Below, in pieces: positions 1 to 7,340 of a stretch of DNA of 19,586 bases (the stretch's first letter is position 1; the number at the start of each line of letters is the position of its first letter). Position numbers and translations under genes: made by a program. Origin of the DNA: Betaproteobacteria bacterium (GTDB taxonomy: Bacteria; Pseudomonadota; Gammaproteobacteria; Burkholderiales; Burkholderiaceae); the NCBI GenBank assembly GCA_009921765.1, contig RFXC01000058.1:1-19586 (forward strand), read 5' to 3'. The notes below the pieces were generated by a model. That model had not been told where the DNA came from. It saw only the letters and a program-made list of their open reading frames with translations, and made no database searches.

Positions 1-1613
1 CCGGGCCAGTCCCGTCTCAGACGCCGGCACGGGCGTCCGGCCGGGCGAACCCGCAATCGGCAGCAGCCGCCACCGCGCCCTCGCGCCCACAGACTTCCGC
101 AGGCCTGGCCGCTCCGATTCCTGTCAAAGGCGCCGGTCCCGTCGCCGCGGCGCAGGCCCATGCCGCAGCGAAATCGGCCGCCCAGGATGGCACCCCACGC
201 AGCCGGCGGCGCCAGTCGGTCACCGCTCGCGAAGCGAGCAAGCTGTTCGTGCTCGACACCAACGTTCTGATGCATGACCCAAGCAGCCTGTTCCGGTTCG
301 CCGAGCATGACGTCTACCTGCCAATGATGACGCTCGAGGAACTCGACGGACACAAAAAGGGAATGTCGGAGGTTTCACGGAACGCGCGCCAGGTCAGCCG
401 CTCGCTCGATGCACTGATTGCAGCGGCCGGCGCGCAGATCGAAGCGGGTCTCCCCCTGGCGGCCCTGGGCAATCGCGACGCCTCGGGCAATCTGTTTTTT
501 CAGACCCAGGCGTTTGCGGCCATGCTGCCGGCGTCGCTCCCCATGGGCAAAGCCGACAACCAGATTCTCGGCGTGGTGCGCGCGCTTCAGGAGCAGCACC
601 CGGGCCGCGAGGTTGTACTGGTATCCAAAGACATCAACATGCGCATCAAGGCGCATGCACTCGGTCTACCCGCAGAAGACTATTTCAACGATCAGGTCCT
701 GGAAGATACCGATCTTCTCTACAGCGGCATCCTCGAGTTGCCGGCCGATTTCTGGGACCGGCACGGCAAGGGCGTTGAATCCTGGCAGCAGAACGGCAAC
801 ACGCTCTACCGGATCACCGGGCCACTCATCAGCCGGCTGATGCTCAATCAGTTCGTCTACCTCGAAGGTGATACGCCGCTCACGGCGCGGGTGCGGGAAA
901 TCGTCGGCAAAACGGCTGTGCTTCAGACACTGAAAGATCACAGCCACCATCGAAACGCGGTCTGGGGCGTGGGCGCGCGCAATCGGGAACAGAATTTCGC
1001 GCTCAACCTGCTGCTCGACCCCGAAATCGACTTCGTCACCCTGCTCGGTCAGGCGGGCACCGGCAAAACCCTGCTCGCGCTCGCCGCTGGGCTCACGCAG
1101 GTGCTTGAAAGCCGTCGCTACACCGAAATCATCATGACCCGCGCCACCGTGCCGGTAGGCGAAGACATCGGCTATCTGCCCGGCACCGAAGAGGAAAAAA
1201 TGCAGCCCTGGATGGGCGCACTCGAAGACAACCTCGAGGTGCTGCTGCAGGGAGATCCCGCAGCCGGCGAGTGGGGCCGCTCGGCTTCCACCGATCTGGT
1301 TCGCACCCGGATCAAGGTGAAGGCGCTGTCGTTCATGCGCGGTCGTACCTTCATCAACAAGTTCCTCATCATTGACGAGGCCCAGAACCTCACGCCCAAG
1401 CAGATGAAAACGCTCATCACACGGGCTGGGCCTGGCACCAAGGTGGTGTGCCTGGGCAACATCGCACAGATCGACACGCCGTATCTCACCGAAGGGTCAT
1501 CGGGCCTCACCTACGTGGTGGATCGGTTCAAGGGCTGGGCCCACTCCGGGCATGTCACGCTGCAGCGAGGCGAACGCTCCCGGCTGGCCGATTTCGCAGC
1601 CGACGCGCTCTAG
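1..1613 (+). CDS. PIN-PhoH family ATPase/ribonuclease-like protein (5'-partial)
   Basis: PhoH-like protein of the type that joins an N-terminal PIN (nuclease-like) domain to a C-terminal PhoH P-loop ATPase. The PIN domain opens with KLFVLDTNVLMHD at about bases 240-278. The ATPase has a Walker A motif GQAGTGKT at 1047-1070 and a Walker B-like motif IIDEAQ at about 1368-1385. The frame is open from base 3 with no stop and no ATG, GTG or TTG before base 249. The GTG at 249 falls inside the first strand of the PIN fold and is unlikely to be the start. The stretch before it is Ala/Pro-rich and looks like the variable N-terminal extension of betaproteobacterial homologues, so the start is left of the window. 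By family knowledge PIN domains cleave RNA and PhoH is an ATPase, possibly helicase-like; the substrate here is unknown. It converges on dnaB across 67 bases. Confidence 0.93.
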   Translation, partial: GPVPSQTPARASGRANPQSAAAATAPSRPQTSAGLAAPIPVKGAGPVAAAQAHAAAKSAAQDGTPRSRRRQSVTAREASKLFVLDTNVLMHDPSSLFRFAEHDVYLPMMTLEELDGHKKGMSEVSRNARQVSRSLDALIAAAGAQIEAGLPLAALGNRDASGNLFFQTQAFAAMLPASLPMGKADNQILGVVRALQEQHPGREVVLVSKDINMRIKAHALGLPAEDYFNDQVLEDTDLLYSGILELPADFWDRHGKGVESWQQNGNTLYRITGPLISRLMLNQFVYLEGDTPLTARVREIVGKTAVLQTLKDHSHHRNAVWGVGARNREQNFALNLLLDPEIDFVTLLGQAGTGKTLLALAAGLTQVLESRRYTEIIMTRATVPVGEDIGYLPGTEEEKMQPWMGALEDNLEVLLQGDPAAGEWGRSASTDLVRTRIKVKALSFMRGRTFINKFLIIDEAQNLTPKQMKTLITRAGPGTKVVCLGNIAQIDTPYLTEGSSGLTYVVDRFKGWAHSGHVTLQRGERSRLADFAADAL

Positions 1614-1680
1614 GAAAGCGCCCCGAACGCAGGCGATCGGCGGTGACGCCAGCCGGACACGCGCCGGTGCACCCGGCCCG

Positions 1681-3081
1681 TCAGGGCTGCGGCCCCGAGG
1701 TGTAATTCTCGAACTTGGTATAGGCGCCAATGAAAGTAAGGCGCACGGTCCCGATCGGGCCGTTACGTTGCTTGCCGATGATGATTTCAGCCGTGCCCTT
1801 GTCGGTGGAGTCGGGGTTGTAAACCTCGTCTCTGTAAATGAAGATGATGACATCGGCATCCTGCTCGATGGCACCCGATTCACGCAGATCAGACATGACA
1901 GGCCGCTTGTTTGGCCGCTGCTCAAGTGACCGGTTGAGCTGCGACAGCGCAATCACAGGACAATCGAGCTCCTTGGCCAGCGCCTTGAGCGAGCGCGAGA
2001 TTTCGGAGATTTCGGTAGCGCGGTTCTCGCCAGAGCTCGCAGCCGACATCAGTTGCAGATAATCAATCACCACCAGGCCCAGTTTGCCGCACTGACGCGC
2101 CAGCCGCCGCGCGCGCGCGCGCAGCTCGAGTGCATTGAGCGCTGGCGACTCATCGATGTGAAGCGGCGACTCCTGCATCTTGGAGATTGCGCTGGTGAGC
2201 CGCGGCCAGTCGTCATCGATCAGGCGGCCCGTGCGGATTCGCTGCTGATCGAGTCGCCCGGACGAACACAGAATACGCATGGCCAGCTGCGTGGCACCCA
2301 TCTCCATGCTGAATACTGCCACGGGCAGTCCCTGCTCAATGGCCACATGTTCACCGATGTTCATGGCAAAGCTGGTTTTGCCCATTGAGGGTCGACCGGC
2401 CACGATGATCAGATCGCCAGGCTGCATGCCCGAGGTCATTCGATCGAGATCGACATACCCGGTGGGTACGCCAGTGACGTCGCTCGTGTTGTCCTGGTTG
2501 TAGAGCTGATCGATGCGCTCGACCACCTTGCCAAGCAGGTCTTGAAGCGGCTGGAACCCGGCCTCGCCGCGAGTGCCGTCTTCTGCAATCTGAAAGATCT
2601 TTGACTCGGCCTCGTCGAGCAGCTGCCGGGTGTCGCGGCCCTGCGGGTTGAGGGCAGAGGTGGCAATTTCATCGGAGGTTGAAATCAGACGCCTGAGCAC
2701 TGCGCGATCACGGACGATCTCGGCATAGCGACGAATGTTCGCCGCCGACGGTGTTTCGGTGGCGAGGGTGTTCAGATACGCGAGGCCACCGGCCTCCTCG
2801 GCGTGCCCTGCGGTCTGGAGTGATTCGAGAACGGTCACGACATCGGCCGGCTGACTGCGTTCGATCAGCCGGGCGATTTGCTGCCAGATCAGACGGTGGT
2901 CATGCCGGTAGAAGTCTCCCTCTCGCAGCAGATCGGCGACCCGGTCAAATGCGGTGTTGTCCAGCATCAGTCCGCCCAACACCGCCTGCTCGGCCTCGGT
3001 GGAGTGCGGAGGTGTGCGCAGCGCCGCGATCTCGGGGTCGCGGGAAAGCGATTCGGCGTCGGCGGAAGCGTCGGGAAACAT
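1681..3081 (-). CDS. dnaB: Replicative DNA helicase DnaB
   Basis: 466 aa, the normal length for the hexameric replicative helicase that unwinds DNA ahead of the replisome. The N-terminal DnaB domain (about residues 20-125, PPHSTEAEQAVLGGLMLD) recruits primase and loader in known homologues. A RecA-like motor follows, with Walker A GRPSMGKT at residues 229-236, a VVIDYLQLM Walker B segment near residue 335, and the family signature SDLRESGAIEQDADVI near residue 400. No intein or frameshift is present. ATG at 3081 is the natural start; the Shine-Dalgarno sequence in front of it is weak. It lies on the same strand as rplI, but the terminator at 3209-3232 separates them, so transcription probably starts within 3082-3208, where I see no strong sigma-70 match. 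Finding dnaB after the S6/S18/L9 operon is common in proteobacteria. Confidence 0.98.
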   Translation of the reverse strand: MFPDASADAESLSRDPEIAALRTPPHSTEAEQAVLGGLMLDNTAFDRVADLLREGDFYRHDHRLIWQQIARLIERSQPADVVTVLESLQTAGHAEEAGGLAYLNTLATETPSAANIRRYAEIVRDRAVLRRLISTSDEIATSALNPQGRDTRQLLDEAESKIFQIAEDGTRGEAGFQPLQDLLGKVVERIDQLYNQDNTSDVTGVPTGYVDLDRMTSGMQPGDLIIVAGRPSMGKTSFAMNIGEHVAIEQGLPVAVFSMEMGATQLAMRILCSSGRLDQQRIRTGRLIDDDWPRLTSAISKMQESPLHIDESPALNALELRARARRLARQCGKLGLVVIDYLQLMSAASSGENRATEISEISRSLKALAKELDCPVIALSQLNRSLEQRPNKRPVMSDLRESGAIEQDADVIIFIYRDEVYNPDSTDKGTAEIIIGKQRNGPIGTVRLTFIGAYTKFENYTSGPQP

Positions 3082-3208
3082 GAGGTCCAGGCAAGGAAGA
3101 TCTTCGGGAGTCGGTCCCGTCGGCGGGTTGGGATTCGATACGTTCAGGATACCTGACCGGAACCCTCATTAGCCATTGGAGTGGACCGCCTTGGTGCAGT
3201 GCACGTGA

Positions 3209-3232
3209 AAAGGGGCGCCTGCGCGCCCCTTT
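3209..3232 (-). terminator. Intrinsic terminator after rplI
   Basis: A 10-bp perfect stem with a 4-base loop: arms 3209-3218 (aaaggggcgc) and 3223-3232 (gcgccccttt). On the minus strand the stem is followed by TTTT, the expected form of a rho-independent terminator. It lies 51 bases past the rplI stop and closes the rpsF-priB-rpsR-rplI operon before dnaB. It has a short T run on the plus strand too, but no plus-strand gene ends nearby. Confidence 0.8.
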
Positions 3233-3283
3233 CCTTTCGGCCGGGTCCGGGGGTGTCCCTGGACCGGTCAACTCAAGAACCGA

Positions 3284-3736
3284 TCAGGCGGTATCGCCAA
3301 TCACCGACACCGTGACCTCGACCACCACATCATGGTGGAGCGCGATCTCGAGCTTGTGGTCGCCAATGCTCTTGATGGGACCTGTGGGCATACGCACCAT
3401 GGCCTTGCTGACCGTGTAGCCCTGGCTGGTGAGGCCCTCGGCCACGTCAAAGTTGGTGACCGAGCCGAACAGCCGGCCATCGACACCGGCCTTGACCGTG
3501 GTCTGCCAGGTGTAGCCAGACAGACGTTCGCCAAGCGACCTGGCCTGGGCCAGCTTGTCGGACTGAACTTTTTCGAGCTCGGCGCGGCGCGCTTCGAATT
3601 CTTTCAGCGCGGCGTCGGTGGCGCGGCGCGCCTTGCCCTGCGGAATCAGAAAATTGCGGGCGTAGCCGTCTTTGACGCGGACCACGTCACCCAATTGGCC
3701 CAGGTTGGCAACGCGTTCGAGAAGAATGATTTGCAT
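3284..3736 (-). CDS. rplI: 50S ribosomal protein L9
   Basis: 150 aa (E. coli 149). L9 binds 23S rRNA at the base of the L1 stalk and helps reading-frame maintenance. The N-terminal rRNA-binding domain is typical: [19 protein letters not shown], then [13 protein letters not shown] at about residues 25-37. A long charged connecting helix follows (about 40-75), then a C-terminal domain ending in a Val-rich strand. ATG at 3736 has a strong Shine-Dalgarno GGAGAGGTG just upstream. It is the last gene of the rpsF operon, 13 bases after the rpsR stop, and is followed by an intrinsic terminator. Confidence 0.98.
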   Translation of the reverse strand: MQIILLERVANLGQLGDVVRVKDGYARNFLIPQGKARRATDAALKEFEARRAELEKVQSDKLAQARSLGERLSGYTWQTTVKAGVDGRLFGSVTNFDVAEGLTSQGYTVSKAMVRMPTGPIKSIGDHKLEIALHHDVVVEVTVSVIGDTA

Positions 3737-3749
3737 GGTTCACCTCTCC

Positions 3750-4022
3750 TCAGTGGTTGTCGGTGTAAGGCAGCAGCGCGAGGAAACGCGCGCGCTTGAT
3801 GGCATCGCCCAACTGGCGCTGATACCGGGCACGGGTGCCGGTAAGACGAGCGGGAATGATCTTGCCCGTCTCGGTGATGAAGTCTTTCAGCACGTCGACG
3901 TCTTTATAGTCGATCCACTCGATTTTCTCGGCGGTGAAACGACAGAACTTGCGGCGCTTGAAGAGCGCGCTCTGAGTGTTGCGGCGGACTTTTTTGTCCT
4001 TCGTGCCACGACGCATGACCAT
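3750..4022 (-). CDS. rpsR: 30S ribosomal protein S18
   Basis: 90 aa, longer than the 75-aa E. coli protein. S18 pairs with S6 on the small-subunit platform. The core is clear: [20 protein letters not shown] (about residues 22-41), then [16 protein letters not shown] and the basic C-terminal segment [22 protein letters not shown]. Two in-frame ATGs lie six bases apart (4022 and 4016). The first is preferred because AAAGG lies at usable spacing upstream of it; either would give a working protein. It is third in the operon, between priB and rplI. Confidence 0.98.
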   Translation of the reverse strand: MVMRRGTKDKKVRRNTQSALFKRRKFCRFTAEKIEWIDYKDVDVLKDFITETGKIIPARLTGTRARYQRQLGDAIKRARFLALLPYTDNH

Positions 4023-4054
4023 GGTTGAACCTTTCAGAAAATTCGGAACAGCGA

Positions 4055-4387
4055 TTAGACGGATCCGGAGAGCGATGCCGGTGTCGGGTCCTGTTGAAAC
4101 TCGGTAACATGCAGCAGCACCGACTTGCTACCCCGGCGGCGAGGCGCAAGGAACCCCTGCACGCGAAGCACGCTGCCAAGCGGCGTCCGAGACAGCTGCT
4201 CAGCCGCCCGATCCGCAAAGCGCGCCGACATATCAAGCTCGACCTGACGGGGATGCCCGCCTTCGCGTTGCGTGGAGCGATGCGACAGGACCGCATCGAT
4301 CATGGCAACGCCACCAGGCGTGTAGCGCAGAGACTGCATGGACAGGAGCACCGCTTGCAGCGACACCGAGTTGGATTCCGGACCCAA
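4055..4387 (-). CDS. priB: Primosomal replication protein N (PriB)
   Basis: Small single-stranded-DNA-binding OB-fold protein that helps PriA restart stalled forks. Identity rests on position between rpsF and rpsR and on family-like segments: [19 protein letters not shown] near the start, [11 protein letters not shown] in the middle and [12 protein letters not shown] then LHVTEFQQ near the end. No ATG is suitably placed. TTG at 4387 gives 110 aa and GTG at 4366 gives 103 aa (E. coli 104 aa). I chose 4387 because alignment with remembered Burkholderia PriB puts the native start a few residues before the NSVSLQ segment. The frame stays open further upstream into rpsF. The gene begins about 8 bases after the rpsF stop, suggesting translational coupling, and it ends 32 bases before rpsR. 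Confidence 0.88.
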   Translation of the reverse strand: MGPESNSVSLQAVLLSMQSLRYTPGGVAMIDAVLSHRSTQREGGHPRQVELDMSARFADRAAEQLSRTPLGSVLRVQGFLAPRRRGSKSVLLHVTEFQQDPTPASLSGSV

Positions 4388-4395
4388 CGAGGCGA

Positions 4396-4785
4396 TCAGA
4401 CCTGCGGCGCGGGGGCAGGCGCCGCCGGGGCCGACTCGGCAGCCACCTTGCGCGCCTCTTCGCGCTGGATCTGCTTCCACATCGGGGAAGGACCGGTGTG
4501 CGCCCGCTTCATGGCCAGCGTGAGGTGCCGCAACACCGCATCGTTGAACTTGAAGGCGTGCTCGAGTTCATCAAGCACGGGCTTGCCGCACTCGAGGTTC
4601 ATGAGCACATAGTGGGCTTTCGCAACTTTCTGGATCGGGTAGGCAAGCTGCCGACGACCCCAGTCTTCCACCCGGTGAATTTTGCCCTGCTGCGCCTCGA
4701 CCATGGCCTTGTAGCGGTCGATCATGGCGGGGACTTGCTCGCTCTGATCGGGATGAACGATCAGCACGATCTCGTAATGACGCAT
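4396..4785 (-). CDS. rpsF: 30S ribosomal protein S6
   Basis: 129 aa (E. coli about 131). S6 forms a heterodimer with S18 on the 30S platform. [19 protein letters not shown] at the N-terminus, then [21 protein letters not shown] and the MNLEC strand are diagnostic; the tail from about residue 110 is an Ala/Pro/Glu-rich unstructured end typical of the family. The ATG at 4785 has a near-perfect Shine-Dalgarno AAAGGAG six bases upstream. The frame runs open further upstream, but that stretch does not resemble S6. First gene of the rpsF-priB-rpsR-rplI operon; its promoter should lie in the spacer up to 5234, where I could not pick out a convincing one. Confidence 0.98.
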   Translation of the reverse strand: MRHYEIVLIVHPDQSEQVPAMIDRYKAMVEAQQGKIHRVEDWGRRQLAYPIQKVAKAHYVLMNLECGKPVLDELEHAFKFNDAVLRHLTLAMKRAHTGPSPMWKQIQREEARKVAAESAPAAPAPAPQV

Positions 4786-5020
4786 GACTGCTCCTTTGCT
4801 TTGAAATCGGGCCCAGAACCGCAGCAAACAACCCCGCCCGAACTTTCCCCCGCTGCAATGCCCCGCAGCGTGAGCCTTTCGGAACAGACCGTTGTGAGCC
4901 TGTTGCGCTGAACCCCCGTTACCGGAAACGCGTCCGGTCCGCCCCTGGCCCCGGTCAAGTAAAATCAGTGGCGACAGATTCAGGTTTGCCCGCGTCCCAG
5001 CATGCTGAACGCTCAATCCC

Positions 5021-5090
5021 GCTTGAACTTCCTAGCTTGAACTTCCCAGCTTGATCTGCTGAGCTTGGTCTGACTAGCTGTATCCGCCTA
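5021..5090. repeat. Five degenerate 14-bp tandem repeats
   Basis: Five head-to-tail 14-bp units start at 5021, 5035, 5049, 5063 and 5077. Units 1 and 2 differ at one base (GCTTGAACTTCCTA and GCTTGAACTTCCCA). Units 3 and 4 keep the GCTTG core (GCTTGATCTGCTGA, GCTTGGTCTGACTA), and unit 5 is more diverged (GCTGTATCCGCCTA). The period is not a multiple of three and the region is not coding. It lies between divergent operons, about 235 bases upstream of the rpsF start and 145 upstream of the DUF3460 start. Confidence 0.8.
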
Positions 5091-5135
5091 ACTGCTTTTA
5101 CCCGCCATCGGCCGCCGAATCGATGCGTCTTTGGG

Positions 5136-5166
5136 TTGATCCGTGCGGCAGGAAACCCGTGATAAT
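5136..5166 (+). promoter_or_regulatory. Candidate sigma-70 promoter for DUF3460-scpA-murB
   Basis: TTGATC (5136-5141) is followed after a 19-base spacer by GATAAT (5161-5166). The -10 hexamer matches consensus at five of six positions and stands out in GC-rich surroundings; the -35 is a 4/6 match and the spacer is long. It lies about 70 bases upstream of the DUF3460 ATG, a sensible place for the operon promoter. Confidence 0.4.
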
Positions 5167-5234
5167 AGCGTCCGCGTGCGTCTTCGGCAAATTTGGGCAA
5201 GGCACACACTCTGTTCACTGCAAGGACTCACCGT

Positions 5235-5417
5235 ATGTACGAATCCGACATCACCCGATTCCTCAAAGACCTGCGAGCCGAGCGTCCGCATCTCGAACAG
5301 GCCCAGCGCGACGGCAGGGCCCGCTTGTGGGACAAACCGCAAGACCTCGACACCTCACAGCGCAATCGTGAGTCGCGAGTCGCCCAGCGCCCCTACGTCT
5401 ACTCGCAAAAGCCTTGA
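5235..5417 (+). CDS. DUF3460 family protein
   Basis: A 60-aa soluble protein of unknown function. MYESDITRFLKDLRAERPHLEQ, the RARLWDKP segment and the C-terminal RPYVYSQKP match what I know of the DUF3460 family, which is found in betaproteobacteria next to scpA. It is strongly charged, with no membrane segment or signal peptide. ATG at 5235 has AAGGA at usable spacing. Its TGA overlaps the TTG start of scpA (sequence TTGA, 5414-5417), so translation of the two is probably coupled. The function cannot be read from sequence; a role alongside ScpA is only a guess from coupling. Confidence 0.9.
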   Translation: MYESDITRFLKDLRAERPHLEQAQRDGRARLWDKPQDLDTSQRNRESRVAQRPYVYSQKP

Positions 5418-6244
5418 GCCAGCAGCCACCCGCCGGGGACGCCGGCTCGCCGGAACAGCTTGAGCTGCGGATCGTTGCGCGCCTCTACGGCGCACCGCTC
5501 GAGTCGCTCCCGCAAGACCTGTTCATTCCGCCCGACGCCCTGGAGATCTACCTCGAGTCGTTCGAGGGCCCGCTCGACCTGCTGCTCTATCTCATCCGCA
5601 AGCAGAACTTCAACATCTTCGACATTCCGATGGCCGAGGTGACCCGTCAGTACCTCGCCTACATCGAGCAGATCCGCGAGCGCGATCTCGAGCTCGCCTC
5701 CGATTACCTGCTGATGGCGGCACTCCTCATCGACATCAAGTCGCGAATGCTGCTGCCCGTCAAGCGCGCCGACGGTGAAGAGGAAGCGGCTGATCCACGC
5801 GCCGAACTTGCCCGCCGGCTGATTGAATACGAGAACATGAAACTCGCTGCCCAGCGGCTGGAGGCCCTGCCCCAGGTGGGACGCGACTTCCTGCCGGCAG
5901 CAGCCATCGCCCAGACCGGCGGTGTTGTGCAGCTTCCCGAGGTGAGCCTGGATGACCTGCGTCATGCCTGGGCGGACATCCTTCGCCGAGCAAGCCTGGT
6001 GCAACACCACCGCATCAGCCGCGAGGAACTTTCCGTCCGAGACTTCATGACCCGAATTCTGCGCAACCTTCACAACCGCCGGTTTGCCGAATTCGAAGAC
6101 CTGTTTGAAATCGAGCAGGGGACGCAGACGGTGGTGGTCACCTTCATCGCGCTGCTCGAACTCGCCCGCGAATCGCTGGTGGAAATTACTCAGGCTGAAG
6201 CCTTCGCCCCGATCTACGTCCGGCTTGCCTACCAGCCGAGCTGA
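5414..6244 (+). CDS. scpA: Segregation and condensation protein A (ScpA, kleisin)
   Basis: 276 aa. ScpA is the kleisin subunit that bridges SMC heads in the bacterial condensin complex with ScpB, compacting and separating chromosomes. The hallmark is ESFEGPLDLLLYLIRKQ at about residues 50-66, followed by the DIPMAEVTRQYLAYI helix region and DYLLMAALLIDIKSRMLLP. The C-terminal winged-helix part includes SRFMTRILRNL-like and VVVTFIALLELARE segments. TTG at 5414 overlaps the stop of DUF3460 and is the only start that keeps the family-typical lead-in (ARLYGAPLESLPQDLFIPPDALEIY). scpB is not in the window. murB follows 19 bases after the stop. Confidence 0.95.
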   Translation: MSQQPPAGDAGSPEQLELRIVARLYGAPLESLPQDLFIPPDALEIYLESFEGPLDLLLYLIRKQNFNIFDIPMAEVTRQYLAYIEQIRERDLELASDYLLMAALLIDIKSRMLLPVKRADGEEEAADPRAELARRLIEYENMKLAAQRLEALPQVGRDFLPAAAIAQTGGVVQLPEVSLDDLRHAWADILRRASLVQHHRISREELSVRDFMTRILRNLHNRRFAEFEDLFEIEQGTQTVVVTFIALLELARESLVEITQAEAFAPIYVRLAYQPS

Positions 6245-6263
6245 GCGCCCTGGCGCGCGCCTG

Positions 6264-7307
6264 ATGCCACTCGCAATCACCGAATCGGCCGACCTGTCCG
6301 CGCTCAACTCCTTTGGGGTCGCTGCGCGCGCACGCCGACTGATCACGCTGAGCGACGAGGCCGATGCCCCTGAGGCAATCGACCGGCTTCAGTCGGCCCC
6401 GGCGTCGCTGTTGCTTGGTGCGGGCAGCAATCTGCTTTTCACGCGCGATGTCGACGGCACGGTTCTCAAGGTTTCGCTGACCGGTCGCAGGGTGTTGGAC
6501 GCCGTGGAGGGTCTCAGGCTCGGCGACGCCGAGGTTCTGGTCGAGGCCGCAGCGGGCGAGCCCTGGCATGACTTCGTCCTCTGGACACTCGCCCAGGGGC
6601 TGAGTGGCCTTGAAAATCTCGCGCTCATCCCAGGCAGCGTGGGCGCCGCCCCGGTGCAGAATATTGGCGCTTATGGGGTTGAACTCAGCGAACATCTGCA
6701 CTCGGTGCGGGCCCTGTCGCTCGATGATGGCCGCCCCTGCGAGTTCGCTGCGGCTGACTGCGGATTGGGCTATCGCGACAGCCGGTTTCGCAGCAGCGCG
6801 GGACCCTCGCGATGGCTCATCCTGTCGGTGCGCTTTGCGCTCTCACGCAAGCCTCGCCCGCGACTCCACTACCCGGATCTGCAGACGGCCTTCCCGCCCA
6901 CTGCCCTGCAGCCCTCGCCGCTCGACATCGCCCACGCGGTCTGCGCCATTCGCAGACGCAAGCTCCCCAATCCGGCGGAACTCGGCAATGCCGGCAGTTT
7001 TTTCCGAAATCCGGTGGTGGACGCGACACACGCTGATCGGCTGACCGCGAACCACCCCGGGCTCCCGGTCTACCGGGATCCCGCAACGCCCCAACTTGCC
7101 AAGCTGCCTGCGGGTTGGCTCATCGAACAATGCGGGTGGAAAGGCGCCCGCCGCGGCGATGCCGGCGTGCACACGCAGCATGCACTGGTGCTGGTGAACT
7201 ACGGCAGGGCCCGGGGCAGCGATATTGCCGCGCTGGCAGCCGACATCCAGGCCTCGGTCATCGAGCGCTTTGGTGTACGACTCGAGCCTGAAGTGGTCTT
7301 TGTGTGA
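6264..7307 (+). CDS. murB: UDP-N-acetylenolpyruvoylglucosamine reductase MurB (type I)
   Basis: 347 aa (E. coli 342). FAD enzyme that reduces the enolpyruvyl group with NADPH to give UDP-N-acetylmuramate, an early cytoplasmic step of peptidoglycan synthesis. FAD-binding motifs: LNSFGVAARA near residue 13, LLLGAGSNLLF near residue 50 and LIPGSVGAAPVQNIGAYG near residue 125. The catalytic Ser is Ser245 in GNAGSFFRNP and the catalytic Glu is Glu343 in LEPEV. The insert present in type I enzymes (YRDSRFR and following) is kept. ATG at 6264 was chosen because the preceding in-frame stretch overlaps scpA and lacks homology. It is the last gene of the DUF3460-scpA-murB operon and converges on yaaA across 33 bases. 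Confidence 0.97.
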   Translation: MPLAITESADLSALNSFGVAARARRLITLSDEADAPEAIDRLQSAPASLLLGAGSNLLFTRDVDGTVLKVSLTGRRVLDAVEGLRLGDAEVLVEAAAGEPWHDFVLWTLAQGLSGLENLALIPGSVGAAPVQNIGAYGVELSEHLHSVRALSLDDGRPCEFAAADCGLGYRDSRFRSSAGPSRWLILSVRFALSRKPRPRLHYPDLQTAFPPTALQPSPLDIAHAVCAIRRRKLPNPAELGNAGSFFRNPVVDATHADRLTANHPGLPVYRDPATPQLAKLPAGWLIEQCGWKGARRGDAGVHTQHALVLVNYGRARGSDIAALAADIQASVIERFGVRLEPEVVFV

Positions 7308-7340
7308 CGGCCACGCCGCAGGGCGTTTTGCCGGTTGCGT

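Larger units (their letters stand above)
4786..5234 (+). other. 449-base intergenic spacer between rpsF and the DUF3460 operon
   Basis: No credible coding sequence was found. It separates two divergently transcribed operons and so must carry at least two promoters. It holds a 14-bp degenerate tandem repeat (5021-5090), a candidate plus-strand promoter (5136-5166) and the rpsF ribosome-binding site. The part next to rpsF (about 4805-4960) would form a long leader and shows no element I can name. Confidence 0.6.

Noticed and set aside
1663..1677. GCCGG/CCGGC short hairpin between the convergent PhoH-family gene and dnaB.
   Set aside because: Only a 5-bp stem with no T run on either side; too weak to call a terminator, although the two genes converge here.
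4955..4985. TAAAAT and TTTTACTTGACC hexamers in the rpsF spacer as promoters on either strand.
   Set aside because: No partner hexamer at 16-18 bases on either strand, so neither is supported as a promoter.
5399..6346. A 315-codon open frame on the minus strand opposite scpA.
   Set aside because: Shadow of ScpA, whose FEGPLDLL signature is in the plus frame; no independent support.
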